The notes under the pieces were generated by a model. The model had not been told where the DNA came from. It ran no database searches and saw nothing but the letters and a program-made list of their open reading frames with translations. Shown here one piece after another: positions 55,032-64,000 of a stretch of DNA of 64,000 nt. Origin of the DNA: Terfezia claveryi (taxonomy: Eukaryota > Ascomycota > Pezizomycetes > Pezizales > Pezizaceae); NCBI GenBank assembly GCA_015179025.1, contig WHUX01000027.1:389501-453500 (forward strand), written 5' to 3'. A program made the position numbers and the translations under genes. The number at the start of each line of letters is the position of its first letter. Within the stretch, counting starts at the first letter, position 1.

Positions 55032-56209
55032 CTAGGCAAGGGACAGGGCTTTTCCCGACTCGTCAACCTCCTCGATCCGAGGTACTGGAGTGTCGGAAAT
55101 GGCATGGATGGCCACAGTACGGGCTTTTCGAAGGGGACAGGCTACGATAAAATGATCAGCCTTCCCGCACGCAATACACAAGCCTTTATCCCTGCGCCTG
55201 TCCTGTTTCTCCTGCGTCAATCGAGGCCTTCCCAAAGACAAATCCATAGGGGCAGGCCCTCCTAGCACCAGCGAAGGATGTGCCAGTTTGTTTGCCAGGG
55301 TCGTGGTTGTTGCGGAGGATTGGGCTGGCTTCGGCTGCTACTGCTGTTGTGCTGGGCGGGTGGTTGGTCGGAAGGCCGGTCAGTGGCATAACCTAGCCAT
55401 TCGTTGCTCTACCATGGAGGCCTGGTCGATCAATTCCTCGAGGGTATCAACCGCAGGGAGGGTAACCATGGCTTGTTGGAGCTCATCGCTGAGCCCCTCC
55501 TGGAATTCCTCGAACTTAGCCTAGTCGTTCCACCTTACCTCTGTGGCCAGCCTCGAGAACTCTGCAATATAAGTAGATAGCTCTGAGTTGCACTGTCTCA
55601 ATGCCTGGAGCGCTCGACTGGCTGTCCCTACTGCATCAGGATCTCCGAACGCCCTATCCAGGATTGTGAAAAGGGCCGAGATATCATTGAGCTGGATCCC
55701 GGTTTCAAGGACGTATGGCTGGATCTGGTCACAAGCTTTCCCCTCCAGCAAGACGAAAACGTATGCCAGTCGATATTGTTCTGACGGGAACCTGTCAGAA
55801 TCCCCATTGAACTTGAGGTTGACTGCATTCTTTCAGGCTCATAGACGAGCCCGGTCCCCATTAAACTTGGGGGTGTTGGAATGCTTTCAGTCTTGTTGCT
55901 ACTGGCTGCTGTTAGTATTGCAAGGTTTCCTAGAGCGCAGCTGAGGTTTTGGACCATAGTCCGTTCGTTGGCTAGGGCAAGGTTCACATGGTCGAGATCC
56001 GTCTGGAGGACCGTAATCTCTTCGTCGGCGGATCTCAGCTTTCGTTCAGCCACGCCCAGGCTGTTGCCGAGTTCGGCCCCGATGGCATCCATGGCCTCGA
56101 AGATGTTGATGATTTCCCAACGATAGGCACTCAATTCGTTTGGGCCTGAGAGTATAGGAGAGCTTCTCCAGGTCTGGAACCTGACGGCGGGTGGTGGGGT
56201 TCCGGACAT
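55032..56209 (-). pseudogene. Gypsy-2 gag with CCHC zinc knuckle
   Basis: Likely start ATG at 56209 (MSGTPPPAVRFQTW), 37 bp inside the 5' LTR. The N-terminal coiled coil is LGVAERKLRSADEEITVLQT. After a shift near 55780 the gag core follows: AYVFVLLEGKACDQIQPYVL, LFTILDRAFGDPDAVGTASR, CNSELSTYIAEFSRLATEVR and FEEFQEGLSDELQQAMVT. The knuckle near 55160 is CIACGKADHFIVACPL (C-x2-C-x4-H-x4-C). Stops at about 55518, 55390 and 55340 all restore Gln or Arg by T to C. A 90-residue part of the same gag recurs at 37446-37815. Confidence 0.88.
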
Positions 56210-56245
56210 GACATCGTACCAGTTGGTCGAGAAGATCCAATATAG

Positions 56246-56796
56246 TGTAACGAGGGCTCTGTGGGACAAGGCGACCAAGGGGTATGCCGGGGAAATGGCA
56301 AGGGGCAATCGCACACGTAGGAGCGCTACGTATGTGATCGGGGGAAAGGCTAGGGTAAGACACATGTAGGAACGCTACGTGTGTGACTAGGGGAAGACTG
56401 AGACGGGAGCAAGGGCAAGAGGCAAGAGGTAGAAAGAGGCAGAGGGCAAGGGACACAAGACACGCGGAGGCAGTTGCCGTATATGTCAAGGGAGGCAGCT
56501 GTACTGCAGAGTTGTTTGTTCAAGACAAGGATGTGCACAAGGGAGGTGCACAAGCACTGGGGGAAGCAAGGTCCTGTATTGGGTATACAAGACGTTGGAT
56601 GGGGATCTAACGAGAGGGCGGAGAGAGCAAGCTATATATACAGGCTTCCTTCCTGGCCAAGGCCACCAGAAGGAATAAGATTCCCGAGACCCTTATCTCG
56701 AGAACAGAGATTACAACGATATCAATCAACAATAACGAGAGTCGGACGGAATCCCATCTGACTCTCAAACCTGGCTAGGAAAGGACGGTTGTAATA
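56246..56796 (-). repeat. Gypsy-2 right LTR (5' LTR in element sense)
   Basis: Plus-strand start TGTAACGAGGGCTCTGTGGG, end GGACGGTTGTAATA. It is followed by CGTGC. Confidence 0.88.
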
Positions 56797-56801
56797 CGTG
56801 C

Positions 56802-58125
56802 AGCAGAAATATTTATTGTATTCACTAATTATTATATATATAGAAAGGTATGTAGTAATAGATATATACATGAAAAATATGAGCAGTAATACTCACTCTA
56901 ACCCTTAGCCTAAGCTTCCCTTTAACTTTTATTATATCTATCACTCTAACACCAGCTCTAATACTCACTTTATTTCCCACTATAATATACTGGAAATAAT
57001 GAGCAAAAGAAAAAAGTATAGGAAGGAAAGTATATATATAGAAAAACTATAGTTGCTAAGACTGATTGCTAAGACTGACAATTTAGACTTTCTGAAGACA
57101 ATAAGATAGGGGATCATAAGAGTAGTGGTATGATAGTGATCAATGGCATTTAACTCTGCTTTCAAATATAGGTACTATACTACTTAATGCTTAGCTTAGT
57201 AATAGTCATATTAGGAAATTCTAGTCATGGTACTATGAACAAGACAAGTACTACAATATATTTAGAGTTTATGCTTCATGATATATCGTATAAGAATTTC
57301 TACATGTGTGGGCTTATATAAGTATATATATACAAGAAACCTATATACTTGCTACTTATATATATATATACAAGAAATCTATATATTTATAAGCTTATAT
57401 ATATATATATATACAAGAAATGCATGTATTTCCAGGCTTATATATATATACAAGACTCTCATACTTTTGGAGACTTATATATATATATACAAGAAATCCA
57501 TACATTCGCAGGCTTATATATATATATGTCAGAAACTCATGCTTTTGGAGACTTATATATATATATGTAAAAAACTCATACTTTCAGATACTTATATATA
57601 GATGCCTATGAATGCTTGAATTCCTACAGGATATATCACAAAGCATAAACTCTATAAATATTATAGTACTTATCTCATTCATAGTACTATGACTACATTT
57701 TTCCAATATGACTATTACTAGACTATGCATTGAGTAGTATGGCACCCACATTTGAAAGCAAGACTGAGTGCTATTGATTACTATTATGCTATTTCTCTTA
57801 TTATCTCTATCTCATTGTCTTTGGAAAATCTATATTATCAGCCTTAGCAGTTAGCCTTAGTACCTATAGTTTTCTTATATATATACTTCCCTTTAGTGTA
57901 CTTTTTCTTATTGCTTATTATTTTCAGTATATTAGAGTGAGAATTAGAGGAGTATTAGAGTGAGAGTTATAGTAATGGATATATAAGAGTTAGAGCGAAG
58001 CTTAGGCTAAGAGTTAGAGTGAGTATTACTGCACAAATATTCTATATATAAATTTATTTTAAATAATTCTCTGTATATATAATAATTGGTAAATATAATG
58101 AATATTTCTACTATATGCATGTTCA
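56802..58125. repeat. Palindromic AT-rich unit P with satellite centre
   Basis: Left edge AGCAGAAATATTTATTGTAT, right edge (inverted) AGTAGAAATATTCATTATAT. Inner pairs: ACTCACTCTAACCCTTAGCC at 56890 against the inverse at about 58005. The arms differ mostly by transitions. With Gypsy-2 removed, the left arm joins to repeat T (49990-50552) and pairs with 58118-58440, so the full palindrome spans about 49.99-58.44 kb. Another partial copy is at 61780-62280. Confidence 0.75.
57300..57605 (+). repeat. 37-39-bp satellite in unit P
   Basis: Units ACAAGAAATCCATACATTCG + CAGGCTTATATATATATAT. Same layout as the 34-35-bp satellites in the hAT-like elements. Open frames here are repeat artefacts. Confidence 0.82.
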
Positions 58126-58129
58126 AAGG

Positions 58130-58440
58130 TTACAAACCCAGCTATTAAGCTGGTGTAAGAATATAGTAGATACAAGCTGTAAGCAGGTTATGTTTACCTA
58201 CTAAGTGCATTAAGACAAAGGTTGTATGTGTGCTTGTATCCTAAGTATAGAGGCAATATCTTAATGCATCTTAAATACAAGATCAACTTCCTAGTATTGG
58301 TGTTAAATCCTAGGTAAGGAGGTAACGTTCCAGTATGTCCAGATGTAAGAGTAATTGTCTAGTATTAGTTTTGTATCACAGGTGAAAGGGCAATGTTCTA
58401 GTACGCTCTAACCCATGAGACACATAGGTTGCAAACTCGT
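58130..58440 (-). repeat. Repeat T, inverted copy
   Basis: Reverse complement relation to 50000-50552, e.g. AAGCTGTAAGCAGGTTATGT against the inverse at about 50470-50490. Confidence 0.7.
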
Positions 58441-58489
58441 ATCCGGATGCTTAGTAGTACGTCTTGATGTACATTTTTTTTCACTAATA

Positions 58490-58724
58490 AGACATAAAAT
58501 ACTACTTGGGTCTTATTATATTAATGATATAGAAGCAGTAGGTTATATAGAAGTATAGATCTAATAACAAGTAATTAGATCAGAATAATACTTTCTATAA
58601 CTGCTTAGTAGTACTCACATTAGGTTGTTGCCTAAATAGGAAACTACTTCCCAATTAGACATGCTATAGTTTGACATACATTGATTAGCCAGCCTAAACT
58701 AGAATGTATTTTAGTCAGGCTGAC
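58490..58724 (+). repeat. Direct repeat D, copy 2
   Basis: Same orientation as 43300-43568. It ends where the hAT-like element 58725-59473 begins. Confidence 0.65.
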
Positions 58725-59473
58725 TAGTGTGCGCATCGGCCCGAGTCGAGGCGAGTTTGCCAACTATTTTTCCTACTCGACACCGACTCGCGCCGATGGC
58801 ATTCCATGAGAAGCCAGCTCGCGCCGACTCGCCGGCTACTCGCGAGTACTCGCCAATTCCTTTTGTTACGGGGAATAGGCTAGCATCTTACCTACGCCGG
58901 CCATATATACATGAAATTCGTGCATATCCGGCTTATATATATACATGGAATTCGTGCATTCGCGGCTTAATATATACATGGAGTTCGTGCATTCCCGGCT
59001 AGTACATACCTAATCCATGTATATATATACAGGCCGCGAATGCATGATTTCCATGTATATATAGAGGCCGCGAATACCCAATATAGAGGCCATGAATGCA
59101 TGAATTCCATGTATAATATAAGGGGCGAATGCATGATTTCCATGTATATATATAAGCGGCGAATGCATGATTTCCATGTATAGATATAAACTGCGAATGT
59201 ATGACTTCCAGGTATATATATAAGGGGCGAATGCATGATTTCCATGTATATATATAAGACGCGAATGTATGATTTCCATCTATATATGGGCGGCGGAGGG
59301 AGGCTTCCAGCCCATTCCCCGTAACAAAAAGGCTTGGCGAGTAAGGCGCTGGCCCGAGTATTCCAGAGAATCGTGTAGCCGACTCGCCGAGTTTGAGGGT
59401 TGGGCAAAACTCGGCCGTCGGCGCGAGTCTTGGCGAGTCGGCGCGGGGAAAACTCGCCTCGGTGCGCACGCTA
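58725..59473. mobile_element. hAT-like palindromic element, 0.75 kb
   Basis: Ends TAGTGTGCGCATCGGCCCGA and, inverted, TAGCGTGCGCACCGAGGCGA. CGAGT-rich subterminal DNA is present on both sides and a 34-bp satellite with inverted halves in the centre. It shares the TAGYGTGCGC start with the element in copia. No matching 8-bp duplication (AGGCTGAC left, CTTATTAG right), so one end may be rearranged. No transposase. Confidence 0.75.
58900..59290. repeat. 34-bp satellite, inverted halves meeting near 59010
   Basis: ATACATGGAATTCGTGCATT + CGCGGCTTATATAT in plus sense on the left, the inverse on the right with about eight units. Confidence 0.85.
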
Positions 59474-61779
59474 CTTATTAGCTTAGTTAGTTCTAAATAA
59501 ATAAAGGTATTACTTAGTTGTTGTCTTAACCTTGTAACAAAATACTTTAATAAAACAAGTAGTATTATTCTTTTTACAGAGGAAGTTTACTTAAGAGTAG
59601 TAAATTATATTTTCAATAAAAATTAATATATAATTATATTTTATAAGAGATTTAATTTTAATAGGACTAAGAAAATTAGAGTAAATAAGATTAAAGAGTT
59701 TAGTTCTTTTTATCTTTTCAATAAATATAGGTACTAACTACTTAGGGTTGTATTTAGTATATAATTTATAGAAGTATAAAGTTATGTATTTTAGAAGAAG
59801 ATTACTATCTTTATAGATTTAACTAACTTCTAACTAGAACTAAGTTGAAGAGTAACTAAAAGCATAATACTAATAGTTAATAGTTGCTATATAAATTAAT
59901 TCATAATAAATAATAAGATATACTTAATAGAAGCTATAATTAAATAAAATAAAAATAACAATTGAATTATATAATTATCTCTTAACTTCTAAAATTCTAT
60001 TTTTATCTAATAAATAAAAACTTCTTAATTTATTAATCTTTTTCTGAAAAATCAAATATACCTTATTCCAATTTAATATATACAAAATATTAGAGAAAGT
60101 AATATAACTTATACTTCTAGTAACCTTAATATTTATAAAGACTTTTTCTTAATATATAGTTTATATTATTCTTTTCATATTAATAAGGAGACCTATTTTG
60201 TAATATATAGATTCTAAAAGATAAGAGAAATTAGTAATAACAGAATATAAAGTATTTATATTAAGGATCTATACATTATGTATAGTATAATTAGTTAGTA
60301 TATTATAGTATTTAAAAGAAAGGGAGATTTAAAGATAGAATAGTATGAAAAAGAATTTTAGTTTACCTTTTATATCTTTTGTAGTATCTAGTAGTATTTA
60401 GTACCTGTTAAATATCTCCTATAGCTTCTAAAATAAATATTTTTATTTTTATTTATAAACTATAAAAGATACTTGAGAGATATTGAATACTACTAGATAA
60501 TATAAGAGATATAAGAAGTAAACTAAAATTCTTTTCTAATGAAGGTAACTTTGATTATTATAGTAATACTATTTTCTGAATTATTAAAGAGTAGCTAAGC
60601 TATTACTATTTAATATAAAACTATCTTATTACTAGAAAAATAAGGATTTTAGCTACTTAGTTTAAAAGTATTTTATTCTTTAAGAGCTTAATAGGTCTTA
60701 AATATATAACTTTAGTAAAGCTTAGTTTTGGAATGATACAAGCTATAGTTATTTTCTATAATAAGAGTTATTTTATTTTAATAAGAAGTATTTAACTTTT
60801 TATTAACTTTATTATTATTATTACTATGTTGTTTAGTAAAGAAAGTTTTATTTGAGCTAGAAAAAGCCTAGCTTGAGAAGATATATATAAATATTTAAAT
60901 ATGTAAAATCAATTTTAGATTAGAGATTATTAATAATATTTTTGTAAGATATTATAAATAGATAATAAGCTTTAATAATATTAGAAAAGAAATAAGTTAT
61001 GAGATAATAATAGAGAAAGGTAGTATTTATTTTATTTAATTAAATAATAAGTTAATAAAGTTCTTAGTTAAAGCTATTAATATACTTTATAATACTATTT
61101 TTATTATTTATCTTAATTTAATAAGCCTTATAAGTATTTTTCAAAAGATTATAGTTAAATAATATTTAAATTATTTCTATTATTATATTCATATTTAGTA
61201 TATTAGTTCTTATTTTACTATAAGTACTATAAGGGATATTTTGATAATTAATATTAAAAGAATTTTTGCTTTTAAATATTTACCTTAAGCTAAGTATTAT
61301 TAGCAAAAGGAGTAGTAAATAGAAAAAATCAAATTTTATATTTACTGTATTATAAAGTAAGATATTATTATATAAGTACTACTATTATATACTTATGTTC
61401 TTATAGATATATTAATATTAGTCAATAACTCTTATTTATATCTATATATATAAGATAACTTTATTTTAAAGTATTATATAGTATATAGTATGAATTATCT
61501 GGAATACTATAGCTTAACTAAGTATTATAGAGACTAAAATATTGGCTACCATGCTGTTTAGAATACTATTGCTTTAGTAAGTATTATAGAGAAGAAAAAT
61601 AGTTACTATTATATTATTAAGAATACTATTATAGTATAGTAGTACTAAAATGTAGCTTATAATAACACTAGAATAGGCTATGTATATGCTAATAGCTCTG
61701 GAATCTTGATACTAGAGTAGATTTTGGAGCAGATTCTAGAGCAGATCCTAGAGTAGACTTTAGATTAGGAATATATATA
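59474..61779. other. AT-rich block, no recognisable gene
   Basis: TpA-rich with stops in all frames. Contains a hairpin at 60353-60543, a tandem of about 58 bp at 61490-61640 (AAGTATTATAGAGA) and 15-bp repeats of AGATTYTAGAGYAG at 61700-61760. No coding motif survives. Confidence 0.55.
60353..60543. repeat. Imperfect hairpin, MITE-like
   Basis: Left arm AAAGAATTTTAGTTTACCTT, right arm ending AAGTAAACTAAAATTCTTTT, arms of about 85 bp around 60445. Either a small terminal-repeat element or a remnant of an inverted pair. Confidence 0.6.
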
Positions 61780-62280
61780 GTAGAAATATTTATTTTATTC
61801 ACTAATTATAATAGTATACATAAAGTACTAATACTTACTATAATACTTGCTCTAGTACTTACTCTAATACTTACTATAATACTTAGTGTAATACATACTC
61901 TAATACTTACTCTAATACTCATTACAATACTTACTCTAATACTTACTTTAATACTTATTCTAATATACTTTGGAAATTATACAAAATATTAGATAAAAAG
62001 GAAAGACAAAAAGTGCAAGAAGGAGAAGTATATGTATAGGAAAACTATAGTTACTAAGCCTAATTACTAAAGCCAACAATATAAACTTTCTAAAAATAAT
62101 AAACTAATAAATAATAAGAAAAGTAGTATAACAATACTTAGCCCTGTTCAGCCTACTATTGAATGTGAGTATAGTACTACATAATATCTAATCTAGTAAT
62201 AGTTATATTAGCAAATCATAGTTATAGTAATATAATATATATAGAGTTCATACTTTTTGGTATCTAATACATCAGGAAAG
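61780..62280 (+). repeat. Partial copy of unit P with a 15-bp array
   Basis: Starts ATAGTAGAAATATTTATTTT like 56802. At 61840-61965 it carries about nine units TACTCTAATACTTAC. It ends near 62270 where GC-rich DNA starts. Confidence 0.7.
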
Positions 62281-62285
62281 AAATT

Positions 62286-62745
62286 TTGGTGTCTGAACGC
62301 CCTGCAGAGGCGTCTGGACGCCACCGTTTTTTACTCTTCCCCATGTGGCGTCCCGGGCACCCCGAACATGCCCTTCCGCCCAGTTGCCTCCCAGGGCAAC
62401 CTGTATATGAGCAAGAAATACATGGCATCCTGACGCCAACCTTCTCTACCTTGCTTCCCCCGACACTAGGTGTTCAGCTCCTCTGCGTCAGGACGCCCGG
62501 CACCTGCTACCCTGCCTCTGGAGGCCAGCTGCCCACCTTCCCTGCCTCGGGGCACTAGGTATCTAACTTCCTTGCCTCCGGGCGCCAGGCGTCCACCTTC
62601 CCTGCCTCTGTTGGCCAGGCTAAATATGCCCCACGGGCCGAACCCGGCTCGGGAATACCCGCTGCGGTGGGCAGGTTCAACCCCACCCATTGCGAGTTCC
62701 CTGGGTCCCCAACCATGCCTTAGTTATTGTGTTTAGAACGGGTTG
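62286..62745 (+). repeat. GC-rich minisatellite (about 34-bp units)
   Basis: Units CTTCCCTGCCTCTGGAGGCC-like with GGGCGCCAGGCGTCCACC, best at 62455-62620. Open frames on both strands follow from the GC-rich repeat and are not supported as genes. Confidence 0.6.
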
Positions 62746-64000
62746 GCCTTTAGCTTCCCTAAAATACAGGCCAGCCCTGTGCTATCAAGCGTACACATAA
62801 CTGAGGGCGCACCTGCAAACAAGGATAATAAATAACAATTGCATTTGGAAATCTTTATATACATAAACACGCATCCCATCCACCTCCCCATGTGACTCGT
62901 CAACTCCAGCCCATACCACCTGCCCCCAACGTAGACCCGCGGAGATAATTCAATGATGCCCTAGACTTACTTCGCTCCTGGCAAATACGGCTAATACTAC
63001 GCATGGCGGTATATCGAAGCGAAGGGATGGTAGAGTTGATATCGGAGGCAAGGCATTGGCGACTTCGGAGGCAAGGCATTGGCGAGTTCGGAGGCAAGGT
63101 ATTGGCGACTTCGGAGGCAAGGCATTGGCGACTTCGGAGGCAAGGCATTGGCGAGTTTGGAGGCAAGGCATTGGCGACTTCGGAGGCAAGGCATTGGCAA
63201 CTTCGCAGGCAAGGCATTGGGGACTTCGCAGGCAAGGCATTGGCGACTTCGGAGGCAAGGCATTGGCGAGTTCGGAGGCAAGGCATTGGCGACTCCGGAG
63301 GCAAGGCATTGGCGACTTCAGAGGCAAGGCATTGGCGACTTCGCAGGCAAGGCATTGGCGATTTCGGAGGCAAGGCAGTCCTCATATTTGCTGTATAGTC
63401 TAGATAATCCCGTCAAACCTGTCAGTTATGCTCGCACATTTCGGAGGCCTGCCAATGCTCTCACCTATATCAGCTGAACTTACGCACTCGTTGGAAGAAC
63501 CCTATGAGCTCGGTTAGCTGTGCGTACACATATTGGAGGCCTGGCAATGCTCTCACCTTTAACAACTGAACTTGCTTGCTGGTAGAAGAACCATATTAGC
63601 TAGGTCAGCTATGCGTGTATATATCGGAGGCCTGGCAGAGTGCTCTCATCTCGCTCGTAGTTCTAGAGGTTTGTGGACTTGTGTTGGGGATAAAATCCGA
63701 ATGCTCTTGGGAATATTGAGAAGTGTGCCCACGCCAGCCGCCGTATTATTGTAGTTGGGATGGCCGGGAAACTTGGCGTATGCTGATCCACTCGACTGGG
63801 TATGATCAACCCCTCTTAGCAGCCCGCGGCTCGGGAATGCCTGGTATCTCGAGCTAGTGTTGTCTCGCAGCCAACCCGGCGCTATGCCTGTGCAGGCAAT
63901 AGTCATATTTGGCTTCGTTGTTCCAAAGCCTGCGTACTTTGGTAGGGACGGAGCTCCTCCATTCGTCAGCTCCACATACTATGTCATGTATTCGCCGCGA
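62746..64000. mobile_element. Arm of another palindromic element, cut by the window end
   Basis: Same module order as one arm of the element at 13075-15738: a 23-bp satellite, GGCAATGCTCTCACC, then GTATGATCAACCCC (63798-63811), then GCGCTATGCCTGTGCAGGCA (63881-63900), and at the very end TGTATTCGCCGCGA, the start of the 34-bp satellite. The outer terminal repeat was not recognised, so the left limit is approximate. Confidence 0.65.
63046..63377 (+). repeat. 23-bp satellite
   Basis: About 14 copies of GGCATTGGCGACTTCGGAGG + CAA. Same period and a related GGAGGCAWGGCAW core as the satellite at 13631-13925. All overlapping long frames are artefacts. Confidence 0.88.

Larger units (their letters stand above)
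50558..56796 (-). mobile_element. Gypsy-2: chromodomain Ty3/gypsy element (chromovirus)
   Basis: LTRs 50558-51109 and 56246-56796. Flanks are CATGC (50553-50557) and CGTGC (56797-56801), a 5-bp duplication with one transition. Minus-strand gag, protease, RT, RNase H, integrase and a chromodomain are all present. About a dozen stops or shifts; nearly all stops fit C-to-T change on one strand or the other. The sequence is otherwise well preserved and of normal GC, so inactivation is recent. Confidence 0.93.

Noticed and set aside
62286..62736. Pro/Gly-rich ORFs on both strands
   Set aside because: GC-rich minisatellite with few stop codons in any frame.
62900..63477. Open frames of 85-160 residues on both strands
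   Set aside because: Artefact of the 23-bp satellite at 63046-63377.

Overview
The window looks like a transposon graveyard from a filamentous fungus, most likely an ascomycete of the Pezizomycotina. This is inferred from nested Ty1/copia and Ty3/gypsy elements (one a chromodomain gypsy), PIF/Harbinger elements of the fungal two-gene type, hAT-like foldback elements, and stop codons that are mostly explained by C-to-T change (CAG to TAG, CAA to TAA, CGA to TGA, or TGG to stop on the other strand). That pattern resembles repeat-induced point mutation (RIP). AT-rich, TpA-rich blocks (39.3-49.3, 56.8-58.7 and 59.5-62.3 kb) alternate with GC-rich young insertions. No conserved housekeeping gene is recognisable, and the species cannot be fixed from the sequence.

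Layout. 0-11 kb: two related orphan ORFs (483-1091 and 5688-6113, minus strand) either side of a 2.8-kb PIF/Harbinger element, a decayed LINE end with an RNase H signature (7.8-8.9 kb), and a small two-finger C2H2 ORF (10760-11080). 11.9-30.6 kb: one copia element with LTRs and 5-bp target-site duplication (TSD) GTTAT, split twice. A 2.66-kb hAT-like giant palindrome lies in gag (TSD GATTTAAT). A 10.2-kb gypsy element (Gypsy-1, minus) lies in the integrase region, and itself holds a solo LTR (TSD GGATT). 31-38.5 kb: minisatellites, a short non-autonomous LTR element (32292-36197) whose 5' LTR holds a 1.56-kb long-TIR element (an unoccupied site is preserved in the 3' LTR), a gypsy LTR-gag fragment and a Tc1-like remnant. 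38.5-49.3 kb: a hAT-like palindrome, a second PIF/Harbinger, and a heavily mutated gypsy (Gypsy-3, minus). 49.3-59.5 kb: a second solo LTR copy (TSD GATAG), a chromodomain gypsy (Gypsy-2, minus, 50558-56796) inserted in one arm of a large inverted repeat, and another hAT-like palindrome. 59.5-64 kb: AT-rich debris, a GC-rich minisatellite, and one arm of another palindromic element running off the window.

How the parts relate. The insertion order can be read from the nesting: copia, then C-to-T decay, then the hAT-like palindrome and Gypsy-1 (their mutual order is not determined), then the solo LTR into Gypsy-1. The most distinctive system is a set of foldback elements whose centres carry the same kind of 34-39-bp satellite (AT run, then a GGAAWTC-CATGCATTCG-like core). 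In two of them a 23-bp satellite lies in the arms, and in the hAT-like ones the ends carry clustered CGAGT motifs. Gypsy-1 also carries an unexplained ORF downstream of integrase.
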